NCBI GenBank assembly: GCA_963734275.1
Contig: CAVTGO010000007.1
Span: forward strand, 170,444 to 234,443
Reading direction: 5' to 3'
Source of the DNA: CAVTGO01 sp963734275
Lineage (GTDB): Bacteria > Actinomycetota > UBA4738 > HRBIN12
Length of the DNA: 64,000 bases
The position numbers were made by a program, and so were the translations under genes. Below, piece after piece: positions 43,666 to 52,807 of the stretch (position 1 is its first letter; each line of letters starts with the position of its first letter). The notes beneath the pieces are model-generated. The model saw nothing but the letters and a program-made list of their open reading frames with translations. It searched no databases and had not been told where the DNA came from.

Positions 43666-45969
43666 GTGGTAGAGGAACCCACGGCCCCCCGGAAGCCCCG
43701 AGCGACCTCGATCGTGAAGCGCCTCGCGGGCAAGAACGTCCTGGTCACGGGCGTGACGGGCTTCCTCGGGCAAGCCGTCTTCGAGCGCCTCCTGTTCGAC
43801 GTGCCCGACACCCCGATCACCCTGATCGTGCGGCCCCAGCTCGGCTCGACCGGGCGACAGCGGGTCGAGTCCCTGATGGGGCGCCCCACGTTCAACGCGC
43901 TCCGCGAGAAGGTCGGCAACGAGGTGATCGCGGCGATGCTCGAGGAGCGCGTCACGGTCATCGACGGCGACTTCGAGCAGGAGCTGCCCGACGCTCCCCG
44001 GCGACCTGGACGTCGTGATCCACTGCGCCGCCACGGTCAGCTTCGATCCGCCGATCGACGAGGGGTTCCGCACGAACCTGTTCGGCGCGGTCCGCTTCTA
44101 CGAGGCGATCCTCGCGGCCGGCGCGACGCCGCACCTCGTGCACGTCTCGACCGCCTACGTCGCGGGCGTCCGCAAGGGCGTGATCCCCGAGGCGACGCTC
44201 GACCACCGCGTCGACTGGCGCGCCGAGGCCGAGCTCGCGCTCCAGGCCCGCGGCGACGTCGAGGCGCAGAGCCGCAAGCCCGAGCTCCTGGACTCGTTCC
44301 TGCGCAAGGCGCGCGACGAGCACGGCCGCGCCGGTCCGCAGTCGGTGGCCGACGACGCCGAGGAGCGCCGGAAGACGTGGGTGACCAAGCGCCTCGTGCA
44401 GTACGGCCGCGCCCGGGCGCAGACGCTCGGCTGGCCCGACAACTACACGTTCACCAAGGCGATGGGCGAGCGCGCCGTCGAGGAGCTCGCGGCCGAGCAC
44501 GGCGCGCCGCTGTCGATCGTGCGCCCCTCGATCATCGAGTCGAGCGTACGACGCACCCGTTCCCCGGCTGGATCGAGGGCTTCAAGATGGCCGAGCCGAT
44601 CATCCTGGCGTACGGCCGCGGCACGTTCCCCGAGTTCCCCGGGCATCCCCGAGGGCATCATCGACATCATCCCGGCCGACTTCGTGGTGAACGCGATGCT
44701 CGCGGCCGCCGCCAACCCGCCCGAGCCCGCGGCCCGGCCTACTACCACGTGAGCTCGGGCGCGCGGAACCCGTTGCAGTTCAAGGGTCTGTACGAGATCG
44801 TGAAGGAGTACTTCGAGAAGGACCCGCTCCCGCAGCACGGCCGCGGCGAGGTGAAGGTCCCCGAGTGGACGTTCCCCGGGAACCTGAAGGTGGAGCGGAT
44901 GATCCGCACGGCCGAGAAGGCCGTGGACCTGGCCGACAAGATCGTCACGCACCTGCCGAAGTCCAAGAAGATGCGTGACCTCGTGACGCGCGTCGACCGC
45001 GACAAGGGACGCGTGGACTTCGTGCGGCGGTACTCGGACCTGTACGGCTCGTACACCGAGGCCGAGGTGATCTACACCGACGACCGGACGCTCGAGCTGT
45101 TCGGCTCGCTCTCCGCGGCGGACCGCAAGCGCTTCCCGTTCGACTCGGCCGCGATCGACTGGCGCTACTACCTCCAGGACGTGCACTGCCCGGCCGTCAC
45201 GGCCGGCCTGCGGGCGCTCTCGGGCGCGCGCGTCAAGCCGCAGGTGCGGATCCGCGAGCGCGAGCAGACCGTGCTGGCGCTGTTCGACATGGAGGGGACG
45301 ATCCTGCCCTCCAACGTGGTCGAGTCCTACGTCTGGTCGCGCATGGCCGACCTGCCGTGGGACGAGTGGCCGGGCGAGCTGGCCAGCGTGTTCTCGCGCG
45401 TGCCCTCGTACCTCATGGCCGACCGGCGCGACCGGGGCGAGTTCCTCCGCACGTTCTTCCGCCGCTACGAGGGCGCCAGCGTCGAGGGCGTCGAGCGGCT
45501 CGTCGAGGAGGTCGTCTCCGAGTTCATGCTCCAGAAGGTCTCCGCCGCGGCCGTGCGCCGGATCCGCGAGCACCGCGAGGCCGGCCACCGGACGATCCTG
45601 ATCACGGCCGCCGCCGAGCCGTTCATCCAGCCGCTCGGCCCGCTGTTCGACGAGCTGGTCGCCGCCAAGCTCGAGATCCGCGACGGCCGCTACACCGGGT
45701 ACCTCGCCGAGCCGCCGCTGGTGGGCGAGGCGCGCGGCGCCTGGCTGCGCCGGTACGCGCAGCTCCAGGACATCGACCTGAAGCACTCGTACGCGTACGC
45801 CGACTCGCACTCGGACCTCGCGCTGCTCCGCGCCGTCGGCAACCCGGTCGCCGTGAGCCCCGACGCCGCGCTCCTGCGCGTCGCGAAGCGCCGGCGCTGG
45901 CCGGTCGAGGAGTGGGCGATGGCCGGCGGCATGCCCCGGGTGCGCTTCCCGAAGCCGGCGGTGCGCTGA
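43666..45969 (+). CDS. Fatty acyl-CoA reductase/HAD-IB phosphatase fusion (frameshifts)
   Basis: About 768 aa. N-terminal NAD(P)H domain of the FAR/thioester-reductase type: VLVTGVTGFLGQAVFERLL, VIHCAATVSFD, LVHVSTAYVAG, YTFTKAMGE (catalytic Tyr-x3-Lys) and SIVRPSIIESS; then FPGWIEGFKM and YYHVSSGARNPL. From about residue 540 a HAD-IB domain: LFDMEGTILPSN, ILITAAAEPFIQP, YADSHSDLALL. The acid/base Asp of DxD is Glu, as in MtnC-type enzymes. Frame changes near 44000, 44550, 44641 (GGG for GG) and 44736 (GG for GGG). Predicted to reduce acyl-CoA to aldehyde or alcohol and hydrolyse a phosphate ester. Confidence 0.85.
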   Translation: MVEEPTAPRKPRATSIVKRLAGKNVLVTGVTGFLGQAVFERLLFDVPDTPITLIVRPQLGSTGRQRVESLMGRPTFNALREKVGNEVIAAMLEERVTVIDGDFEQELPDAPRRPGRRDPLRRHGQLRSADRRGVPHEPVRRGPLLRGDPRGRRDAAPRARLDRLRRGRPQGRDPRGDARPPRRLARRGRARAPGPRRRRGAEPQARAPGLVPAQGARRARPRRSAVGGRRRRGAPEDVGDQAPRAVRPRPGADARLARQLHVHQGDGRARRRGARGRARRAAVDRAPLDHRVERTTHPFPGWIEGFKMAEPIILAYGRGTFPEFPGHPRGHHRHHPGRLRGERDARGRRQPARARGPAYYHVSSGARNPLQFKGLYEIVKEYFEKDPLPQHGRGEVKVPEWTFPGNLKVERMIRTAEKAVDLADKIVTHLPKSKKMRDLVTRVDRDKGRVDFVRRYSDLYGSYTEAEVIYTDDRTLELFGSLSAADRKRFPFDSAAIDWRYYLQDVHCPAVTAGLRALSGARVKPQVRIREREQTVLALFDMEGTILPSNVVESYVWSRMADLPWDEWPGELASVFSRVPSYLMADRRDRGEFLRTFFRRYEGASVEGVERLVEEVVSEFMLQKVSAAAVRRIREHREAGHRTILITAAAEPFIQPLGPLFDELVAAKLEIRDGRYTGYLAEPPLVGEARGAWLRRYAQLQDIDLKHSYAYADSHSDLALLRAVGNPVAVSPDAALLRVAKRRRWPVEEWAMAGGMPRVRFPKPAVR

Positions 45970-47177
45970 TGGCGACCCAGGCGCTCGAGCTGTTCCGCTC
46001 GGCCCCGCGCTACCTCGCCGCGCGAGCCGTCGGCGACGCGCGCGCCCGGCCTGCTCTCGGGCCCGCTCTCGACGCTCCGGCTGGTGAACGCGAAGGACCG
46101 CGAGCCGCCCGGGCCCGGGTGGGCGCGCGTGCGGCCGCTGCTGTCGGGCATCTGCGGCTCGGACCTGGCGACGATCTCGGGCACGTCGAGCTTCTACTTC
46201 TCGGCGCTCGTCTCGATGCCGTTCGTGCCCGGCCACGAGGTGGTCGGCGAGCTCGTCGACGACGTGGACGACCTCCCGGCCGGCACGCGGATCGCCCTCG
46301 AGCCCGTGCTGTCGTGCCTCGCCCGCGGGCTCGACCCGTGCCCCAGCTGCGCCGCCGGCCTGAACGGCCGCTGCGACCGCGTCACGACCGGCCACCTGAA
46401 GGCCGGCCTGCAGACCGGCTACTGCGCCGACACCGGCGGCGGCTGGAGCAAGATGTTCGTCGCCCACCGCTCGCAGCTCCACCCGGTCCCCGAGGAGCTC
46501 TCGGACCGCAAGGCCGTGCTCGTCGAGCCGCTCTCGTGCGCCGTCCACACCGCCCTGCGCGCCGAGGTCCGCCCGGACGCCGAGGTCGTCCTCGTCGGCG
46601 CCGGCACGGTCGGCGTGCTCACGCTGCTCGCGCTGAAGGAGCTCACGAAGGCCGGCCGCATCACCGTCGTCGCCAAGCACGGCAAGCAGCAGCAGTGGGC
46701 CCGCGCGTTCGGCGCCACCGACGTCGTCGAGCCGCAAGGAGGCGACCAACGCCGTCCGCCGCGCCTCGCACGCGATGAAGCTGAAGCCCGAGCGCGGCGC
46801 GCCGTACCTGCTGGGCGGCGCCGACGTCGTGATCGACTGCGTCGGCTCGCGGCGCTCGCTCGACCTCTCGCTGCGCGTCGCGCGCGCGGGCGGCCGCGTC
46901 GTGGTCTCGGGCATCCCGGTCGCAGGGCGCCGACCTCACGCCGCTCTGGTTCCGCGAGCTCGAGCTGGTGGGCTCGTACACCGGCGGGATGGAGACCGTG
47001 GCCAAGCAGAAGCGCCACAGCTTCGACCTGGCGATCGACATCGCCCGCGAGAACCCGATCGAGGGGATCGTGGGCGCGACGTACCCGCTCCGCCGCTGGC
47101 GCGAGGCGATCGACCACGCGCTCGGCGCGGGCAAGCTCGGCACGCTGAAGGTGGCCTTCGACCCGAGGACCGACTGA
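45969..47177 (+). CDS. Zinc-dependent medium-chain alcohol dehydrogenase (frameshifts)
   Basis: About 400 aa; ATG 45969 overlaps the fusion gene stop (TGATG). LLSGICGSDLATISG and FVPGHEVVGELV contain catalytic zinc ligands; CLARGLDPCPSC with GLNGRCDR the structural zinc; VVLVGAGTVGVLTLL the NAD(P) site; GADVVIDCVGS and ELVGSYTGGMETV the C-terminal half. Frame changes near 46048 (GG where GGG is expected), 46735 and 46922. Probably interconverts a long-chain alcohol and aldehyde made or used by the adjacent reductase. Confidence 0.82.
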
Positions 47178-47215
47178 GACCGACATGACCGACACCGACG
47201 CGAGGAGACGCTGAC

Positions 47216-48803
47216 ATGGGCAGACCGGGATTCGTGCTGGAGGTGGACGAGCGCACCCCGCCGCTCCTCGTCCACCAGGGGGAGGGGTTCCGCCTCCAGA
47301 AGTTCCCGCTCGGCTCGCGGGTGATCTACCCGCCCGACCCGCTGACGCGCATCCGCAACGTGCGCCAGGCGATCCGCGACGCCCTCGAGCACCCGCACGA
47401 CAGCCCGCCGCTCCGCGAGCTGCTGACGGCGGGCATGAAGCTCACGATCGCGATCGACGACATCTCGATCCCGCTGCCCCCGATGCAGAGCCCCGACATC
47501 CGCCAGCTGGTCCTCGAGGAGGTCATCGAGCTCGCGGCGCGCCACGGCGTCGAGGACATCAAGCTCACGATGGCCAACTCGCTCCACCGCCGGATGACCG
47601 CCGACGAGATCGAGCACGCGGTCGGCGAGCGCGTCTTCCGCTCCTTCTACCCGAAGGACCTCACCAACCACGACGCCGAGGACCGCGACAACCTCGTCTA
47701 CGTGGGCAAGACCGACCAGGGCGAGGAGGTCGAGCTCAACAAGCGGGCGATGGAGTCGGACCTGCTGATCTACGTGAACATCAACCTCGTCGCGATGGAC
47801 GGCGGCCACAAGTCGGTGCCGGTCGGCCTGGCGAGCTACCGCAGCGTGAAGCACCACCACAACGTCCACACGATGCTGCACTCCAAGTCCTACATGGACC
47901 CGCGGCCGGGCCGCAGCGCGATCCACGACTCGTGCAAGCGGATGGGCGACGTGCTGAAGGACGCCGGCCTCAAGATCTTCACGATCGAGACCACGCTGAA
48001 CAACCAGACCTTCCCCGAGCCGTTCGGCTTCATGAACAAGCGCGAGTGGGAGTGGTCGCTCATCGAGCAGGGCACGTACCTGGCGGCGAAGAAGGGCAAC
48101 GACCTCGCGCCGGCGCAGCCCCGTCACCAGATCTGGACGCGGATCAAGTCGCCGACCGGCGTGACCGGCATCAACGCCGGCGACACCGAGGCCGTGCACG
48201 AGCGCACCCTCGCCAGGCTCCACGAGCAGCAGCTCGTCGAGGTGGACGGGCAGGCCGACATCATGGTCGTCGGGCTGCCGTACATCTCGCCCCTACAACG
48301 TGAACTCGATCATGAACCCGATCCTCGTCCACTGCCTGGGGCTCGGGTACCTGTTCAACATGTACCGCAACAAGCCGGTCGTCCGTCCCGGCGGCGCGAT
48401 GATCATGTTCCACCCCGTGCCGAACGAGTTCCACCAGGTGCACCACCCCAGCTACGTGGACTTCTTCGAGGAGGTCCTGGCCGAGACCACCGACCCCTCG
48501 ACGATCGAGTCCAAGTACGAGGAGCGCTACGCCACCGACCCCTGGTACATCCACCTGTACCGCAAGAGCCACGCGTACCACGGCGTCCACCCGTTCTACA
48601 TGTGGTACTGGGGCGCGCACGGCCTGGACTACCTGGGCGACGTGATCGTCGTCGGCGGGGACCCGAAGACGTGCGAGCGCCTGGGCTACCGGGCGGCGAC
48701 GAGCTTCCGCGACGCGCTCGAGATGGCGGGGGAGACGGTCGGGCGGAGCCCCTCGATCACGTACCTGCACGTGCCCCCGCTCGCGATCGCGGACGTGCGG
48801 TGA
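47216..48803 (+). CDS. LarA-like protein (nickel-pincer racemase family, DUF2088; one frameshift)
   Basis: 528 aa once one C is removed from the CCCC run at 48290-48293. KLTIAIDDISIPLPPM corresponds to the LarA DDxTRP region, GVEDIKLTMANSLHRRM to the GxHR region, and DGGHKSVPVGLASYRSVKHH to the Lys/His block that binds the nickel-pincer nucleotide in LarA. Long C-terminal extension (YFNMYRNKPVV region, FHPVPNEFHQVHHPSYVDF) is Tyr/His-rich. LarA interconverts D- and L-lactate; this homolog probably acts on another 2-hydroxy compound. No larBCE is in the window. ATG with GAGGAG upstream. Confidence 0.78.
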
Positions 48804-49723
48804 TGGCCGCCAAGGGCGCCAAGCTGACGAGGGAGATCCGCGACGTCGCCAAGGGCTGGCGCTGGGGCCGCCGCACGATGATCCCTCGCGCCGCCGAGTC
48901 CTCCACGCCGCCCCCCAAGGCGTGGGACTTCCCGACGGACTGGGCCCGCACCGACGCGGCGCGCGTCGCCCGCGACGTGATCCTCGACGTCGGGCTCCAC
49001 ACGATCATCTGGAACGAGACCGCGCCCGAGGTCTTCGGCCGGGACAACCTGGAGGGCGTCAGGGGCCCGGTGATGTTCATCAGCAACCACTCGAGCCACC
49101 TGGACGCGTCGATCCTGATGACGACGCTGCCGAGGAAGTGGCGTGACAAGACGGCGACGGCCGCCGCCAAGGACTACTTCTTCGACGTGTGGTGGCGCTC
49201 GGCGTTCACGTCGCTCGTGTACGCGGGGTTCCCCGTCGAGCGCGGCGCCGGCGAGCGCGCGACGGCCAAGGCCAAGGAGCTGATCCGGCAGGGGTGGAAC
49301 ATCATCGTGTTCCCCGAGGGGACGCGTTCCAACGACGGCTGGCTCCAGCGGTTCCGCCACGGCACCTCGCGTCTGGCGATCGAGATGCACATGCCGATCG
49401 TCCCGATCGCGATCATCGGCGCCTACGCGGCGATGCCCAAGGGCCGGTCCTGGCCGAAGCCCGGCCGCCCGCCGATCCGCGTCCGGTACGGCCAGGCGCT
49501 CTACCCGACGGACGGCGAGACCCACCAGCAGCTCTCGCTCCGGATGCAGCAGGCCGTGGCCGAGCTCTTCGACGAGGACCGCACGTCCTGGTTCGAGTCC
49601 CGCCGGCGCGCCGCCGCGGGGGACACGCCCAAGCTCGCCGGCCCCCAAGGCCCCGGCTGGCTGCGCACCTGGGAGGGGTCGCGCCCGATCCGGCGGAGCG
49701 GCAAGCCGCCGACCTGGAGGTAG
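48803..49723 (+). CDS. 1-acyl-glycerol-3-phosphate acyltransferase-like (PlsC family)
   Basis: 306 aa; start overlaps the LarA-like stop (TGATG). FISNHSSHLDASIL gives the HxxxxD catalytic motif, FPVERGAGERAT the phosphate-binding block, FPEGTRSNDGW the EGTR motif and MPIVPIAIIGAYAAMP motif IV. It transfers an acyl chain from acyl-CoA or acyl-ACP to a lysolipid or alcohol at the membrane. The N-terminal 50 residues are charged; the C-terminal tail is disordered. Confidence 0.9.
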   Translation: MAAKGAKLTREIRDVAKGWRWGRRTMIPRAAESSTPPPKAWDFPTDWARTDAARVARDVILDVGLHTIIWNETAPEVFGRDNLEGVRGPVMFISNHSSHLDASILMTTLPRKWRDKTATAAAKDYFFDVWWRSAFTSLVYAGFPVERGAGERATAKAKELIRQGWNIIVFPEGTRSNDGWLQRFRHGTSRLAIEMHMPIVPIAIIGAYAAMPKGRSWPKPGRPPIRVRYGQALYPTDGETHQQLSLRMQQAVAELFDEDRTSWFESRRRAAAGDTPKLAGPQGPGWLRTWEGSRPIRRSGKPPTWR

Positions 49724-49727
49724 CACC

Positions 49728-50339
49728 GTGACCCGCACCGGTGGCGAGGTCCGGCGGCACGCCCTCATCGAGGAGGCGATCCGCGCCTTCGGCCGTGAGG
49801 GGTACTCGGGTGCGAGCCTCGAGCAGATCGCCACCGCCGTCGGGATCCGGAAGCAGACGCTCCTGTACTACTTCCCCACGAAGGACGCGTTGCTCGAAGC
49901 GTGTCTGCAGGCGGCGGCCCAACGCGTGGCCGAGGAAGTCGTTGCCGCGCTCGAGGGCAAGGAGGGGTACTGGGATCGAGCTGAGGCGGTGATCCACGCC
50001 GTGTTCGAGCTCGCCGAGGAGTGGCCCGAGTTTCCGATGTTCATCCGCGAGGCCGGCCGCCTCGGCGCCGAGGGTTTCGAACGCTTCGCGAGCGTGATCG
50101 ATCCGCTACGCAAGCGAGCGGTGGATTTCCTTCAGTCGGGGATGGACGCGGGAGAGATACGGAAGCAGGACCCGGCGTTGCTGCTGTTCATGCTGTACAC
50201 CGCCGTTGTTGGATCTCTGACTGAGGCAAGCGTTCTCAATGCGGTGGTCGGAAAGGACAGGGGTAGAGCGTCGCTCCGACGGCGGGAGCGGGAGGTCATA
50301 GGGTTCGTACGGAGCGCGCTCGAGGTGACACCCGGCTGA
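49728..50339 (+). CDS. TetR family transcriptional regulator
   Basis: 203 aa. HTH at about residues 27-50 (GASLEQIATAVGIRKQTLLY, then YFPTKDALLEA); the remainder is the ligand-binding/dimerisation domain (EEWPEFPMFIREAGRL). GTG 49728 follows the acyltransferase stop by 4 bp, so it is the last gene of the operon. It probably binds the palindrome at 43633-43648 and responds to an acyl-CoA or lipid ligand. Confidence 0.88.
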   Translation: MTRTGGEVRRHALIEEAIRAFGREGYSGASLEQIATAVGIRKQTLLYYFPTKDALLEACLQAAAQRVAEEVVAALEGKEGYWDRAEAVIHAVFELAEEWPEFPMFIREAGRLGAEGFERFASVIDPLRKRAVDFLQSGMDAGEIRKQDPALLLFMLYTAVVGSLTEASVLNAVVGKDRGRASLRRREREVIGFVRSALEVTPG

Positions 50340-50375
50340 ACCGGTCCGTCACTCGGCGACTCTTCTGCTTGACGT

Positions 50376-50717
50376 TCACTCGTAGTTGGATGAGGCGCGG
50401 TGGCGCTGGTATCCGCTGGCTGCATCCGACTTCCTGAGCGCGTCATCCATGTGCGTATGGTCGAGCCGCCGCCGCCGTAGAAGCGTCGTGGCGATCAGAA
50501 CGTTCGGGACCATCGACACCGGCACGGACACCATCGAAACGGTGTCGTCGATCCCGATGGCGTGGACGAAGAACAGCGCCATCGAGACGTTGACGATCGC
50601 GTACGACGCGAGCGAGACGCCGTCGCCTCGCTCGCGTCGCAGCTTGAAAACCTGCGGCCAGGAGACGAGCTGACCGAGGAACACGCTGGCCCAGCCCGCG
50701 ACCGTCCCGAGGTCCAT
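50376..50717 (-). CDS. SemiSWEET/PQ-loop family membrane protein
   Basis: 113 aa with three transmembrane helices. SWPQVFKLRRERGDGVSL carries the PQ-loop, and SYAIVNVSMALFFVHAI and VPNVLIATTLLRRR the other helices, matching the three-helix SemiSWEET unit that dimerises to carry sugars. The C-terminal 25 residues are hydrophilic. Substrate unknown. Confidence 0.82.
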   Translation of the reverse strand: MDLGTVAGWASVFLGQLVSWPQVFKLRRERGDGVSLASYAIVNVSMALFFVHAIGIDDTVSMVSVPVSMVPNVLIATTLLRRRRLDHTHMDDALRKSDAASGYQRHRASSNYE

Positions 50718-50752
50718 GCTCGTCTCCCGCCCGCCGCTCTCGCTCGGTCCCG

Positions 50753-51025
50753 TCAGGCCTCGTACTGACCGCTGAGCGTCGCGGCTTGCGGCCTGTCCTT
50801 GTGGCCCGCCTCCTTGATGATCGGCAGGACCGAGGGGTCGGAGACGAAGCTCTTCCAGCCCTCGGCGTCCCAGTCGAAGATCACCCAGACGCGGTCGTCC
50901 TCGTTCGGGTCGCGGAAGACGGTCGCGCCCTTGGAACCATGCTCCTTGCGCTTCTCGGCGCCCTTCGTCGAGAAGACCTCCAGGAAACGATCCACGTCCT
51001 CGACCGTCGTGGTTGCCAGCAGCAT
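50753..51025 (-). CDS. Small dimeric alpha/beta-barrel-like protein, function unknown
   Basis: 90 aa. TTVEDVDRFLEVFST, GATVFRDPNEDDRVWVIFDW and DAEGWKSFVSDPSVLPIIKE follow the strand-helix pattern of ferredoxin-like monooxygenase or stress-responsive barrel proteins. ATG 51025 is preceded by GGAGG. No catalytic residues can be assigned. Confidence 0.65.
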   Translation of the reverse strand: MLLATTTVEDVDRFLEVFSTKGAEKRKEHGSKGATVFRDPNEDDRVWVIFDWDAEGWKSFVSDPSVLPIIKEAGHKDRPQAATLSGQYEA

Positions 51026-51107
51026 CTGCTCCTCCTTCGTCGATACCTCACCGATGAGACGTTCTGCGGTGTACCCGGCCTGACCTGGCCTTCCCCCTCT
51101 CTGCTCG

Positions 51108-52712
51108 ATGGCGGCTCAGCGTGTACCGTCTCGACCCGTCACCACATCGGGAGGTCTCCCCATTCCGGAACCGTCACTGCGTCTGGGCGAGCTGGTTACG
51201 ACGTTCGCGCTCGGACAGGACAACGCGTTCGGGCAGCCGCTCGAGTCGCAGCTCCGCTCGTGTCTCCTGGCGGATGCGATGTGCCGGGAGCTGGGCGTGG
51301 ACGCGGAGCTCCGCGAGACCGTGTACTGGCTCACCCTGCTCCGCTACATCGGGTGCACGGGTCACGCGCACGAGATCTCGACCGTCTTCGGGGACGACGT
51401 CGCGATCCTCGCCGCGACGCTAGTGTTCGACGCCGGCGATCCGGCGGACGTCGGCCGAACCATGGTCGCGTACGCGACCGCCGGCCATCCCCCCGAGGAG
51501 CACGAGCAGATCGTCCAGACGATCCAGGAGCAGGGGCACGACTGGGCGGTCCACAACTTCGCGACCGGGTGCGAGGTGGGGGGCATGCTGATCGAGCGTC
51601 TCGGCCTGGGGCAAGACGTCCAGCAGGCGTTCGCGTTCACGTACGAGCGGTGGAACGGGGCCGGCTTCCCCACGGGCGCCAAGGGCGAGGAGATCCCGCT
51701 CGCGACCCGCGTCGTGCACCTCAGCCACGACATGGAGGCGATCGGTCGCCGCTTCTCGCCTGCCGAGGCGATCGCCGCGGCTCGCGATCGCCGCGACCGC
51801 ACGTACGACCCGGAGCTCGCCGACCGGTTCGTCGCGAACGGGGAGGAGTGGTTCCGCCAGCTCGCCAAGATGGAGCCATGGGACGCCGTGCTCGAGCTCG
51901 AGCCGGAACCGCATCGCACCCTGGAGGGCGCCGAGCTCGACGACGCGCTCTCCGTGGCGGCGGACTTCATCGACCTCAAGTCGCCCTACCGGTCGGGGCA
52001 CAGCCGCCGGTGCGCGCAGCTCGCCGCCGATGCCGCGGCGACGCTCGGATGCGCCGACGACGAGGTCGCGGCGATCCGACGGGCGGCGCTGGTGCACGAG
52101 TTCGGCACGACCGGGGTCCCGAACTCCATCTGGGACAAGCCCGGTCCGCTCACGCGCGCCGAGCTCGACCGGGTCGAGCTCCACCCGATGCTCACCGAGC
52201 AGATGCTCCGCCGCTCGCCGGCGCTCGCCCTCCTGAACCCGTACGCGGCCGCCCACCACGAGCGGGCCGACGGGTCCGGCTACCACAAGGGCACGCGGAG
52301 CATCGAGCGCGGTGCCCAGGTCCTGTCCGCCGTGGACGTCTACGTGGGACTCACGACCGACCGCGCCGACCGCGACGCGTCATCGGACGCGACCGCCGCC
52401 GTCGAGCTCCGTCGGCTCGCGTCGGCGGGGCTGCTCGAGCCCGCCGCCGCCGAGGCCGTGCTCGCGGCGGCCGGACACGACGAGCCGCCGCGAAAGACCC
52501 GTGTTCAACACCCGGGCGGGCTCAGCGGCCGCGAGGTCGAGGTCTTGCGTCTCGCGGCGCGAGGGCTCACAACCCGGGCGATCGCCGAGCAGCTCTACAT
52601 CTCGCCGAAGACGGCCGACCATCACATCCAGCACGTCTACACGAAGATCGGGGTCTCGACGCGAGCCGCCGCCGCCCTGTGGGCGATGCAGCACGAGCTC
52701 GTCCGGGCGTGA
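51108..52712 (+). CDS. HD-GYP-like phosphohydrolase with C-terminal LuxR-type DNA-binding domain
   Basis: 534 aa. Two HD-GYP-like halves: the first ends with FTYERWNGAGFPTGAKGEEI, the second has HSRRCAQLAADAAATLG, LVHEFGTTGVP and HHERADGSGYHKG (GY-x-K where GYP is usual). A LuxR HTH occupies about residues 465-530 (LSGREVEVLRLAARGLT, ISPKTADHHIQHVYTKIGVS). Suggests a regulator that binds or hydrolyses a cyclic dinucleotide and DNA in one chain. Start ATG 51108 is uncertain. Confidence 0.85.
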   Translation: MAAQRVPSRPVTTSGGLPIPEPSLRLGELVTTFALGQDNAFGQPLESQLRSCLLADAMCRELGVDAELRETVYWLTLLRYIGCTGHAHEISTVFGDDVAILAATLVFDAGDPADVGRTMVAYATAGHPPEEHEQIVQTIQEQGHDWAVHNFATGCEVGGMLIERLGLGQDVQQAFAFTYERWNGAGFPTGAKGEEIPLATRVVHLSHDMEAIGRRFSPAEAIAAARDRRDRTYDPELADRFVANGEEWFRQLAKMEPWDAVLELEPEPHRTLEGAELDDALSVAADFIDLKSPYRSGHSRRCAQLAADAAATLGCADDEVAAIRRAALVHEFGTTGVPNSIWDKPGPLTRAELDRVELHPMLTEQMLRRSPALALLNPYAAAHHERADGSGYHKGTRSIERGAQVLSAVDVYVGLTTDRADRDASSDATAAVELRRLASAGLLEPAAAEAVLAAAGHDEPPRKTRVQHPGGLSGREVEVLRLAARGLTTRAIAEQLYISPKTADHHIQHVYTKIGVSTRAAAALWAMQHELVRA

Positions 52713-52807
52713 CGTCTCGCCGTCACGGTCGCGCGCGCCGCACCTCGACGCGTTCCTGGCGGTTGTGACCCGCTCGCGCTCGGCCGGTCGCTCCTCGGTG
52801 TCGCCCG

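Noticed and set aside
44443..46914. 823-codon minus-strand open frame opposite the lipid operon
   Set aside because: Low-complexity composition and no motifs; the plus strand has FAR, HAD and ADH motifs.
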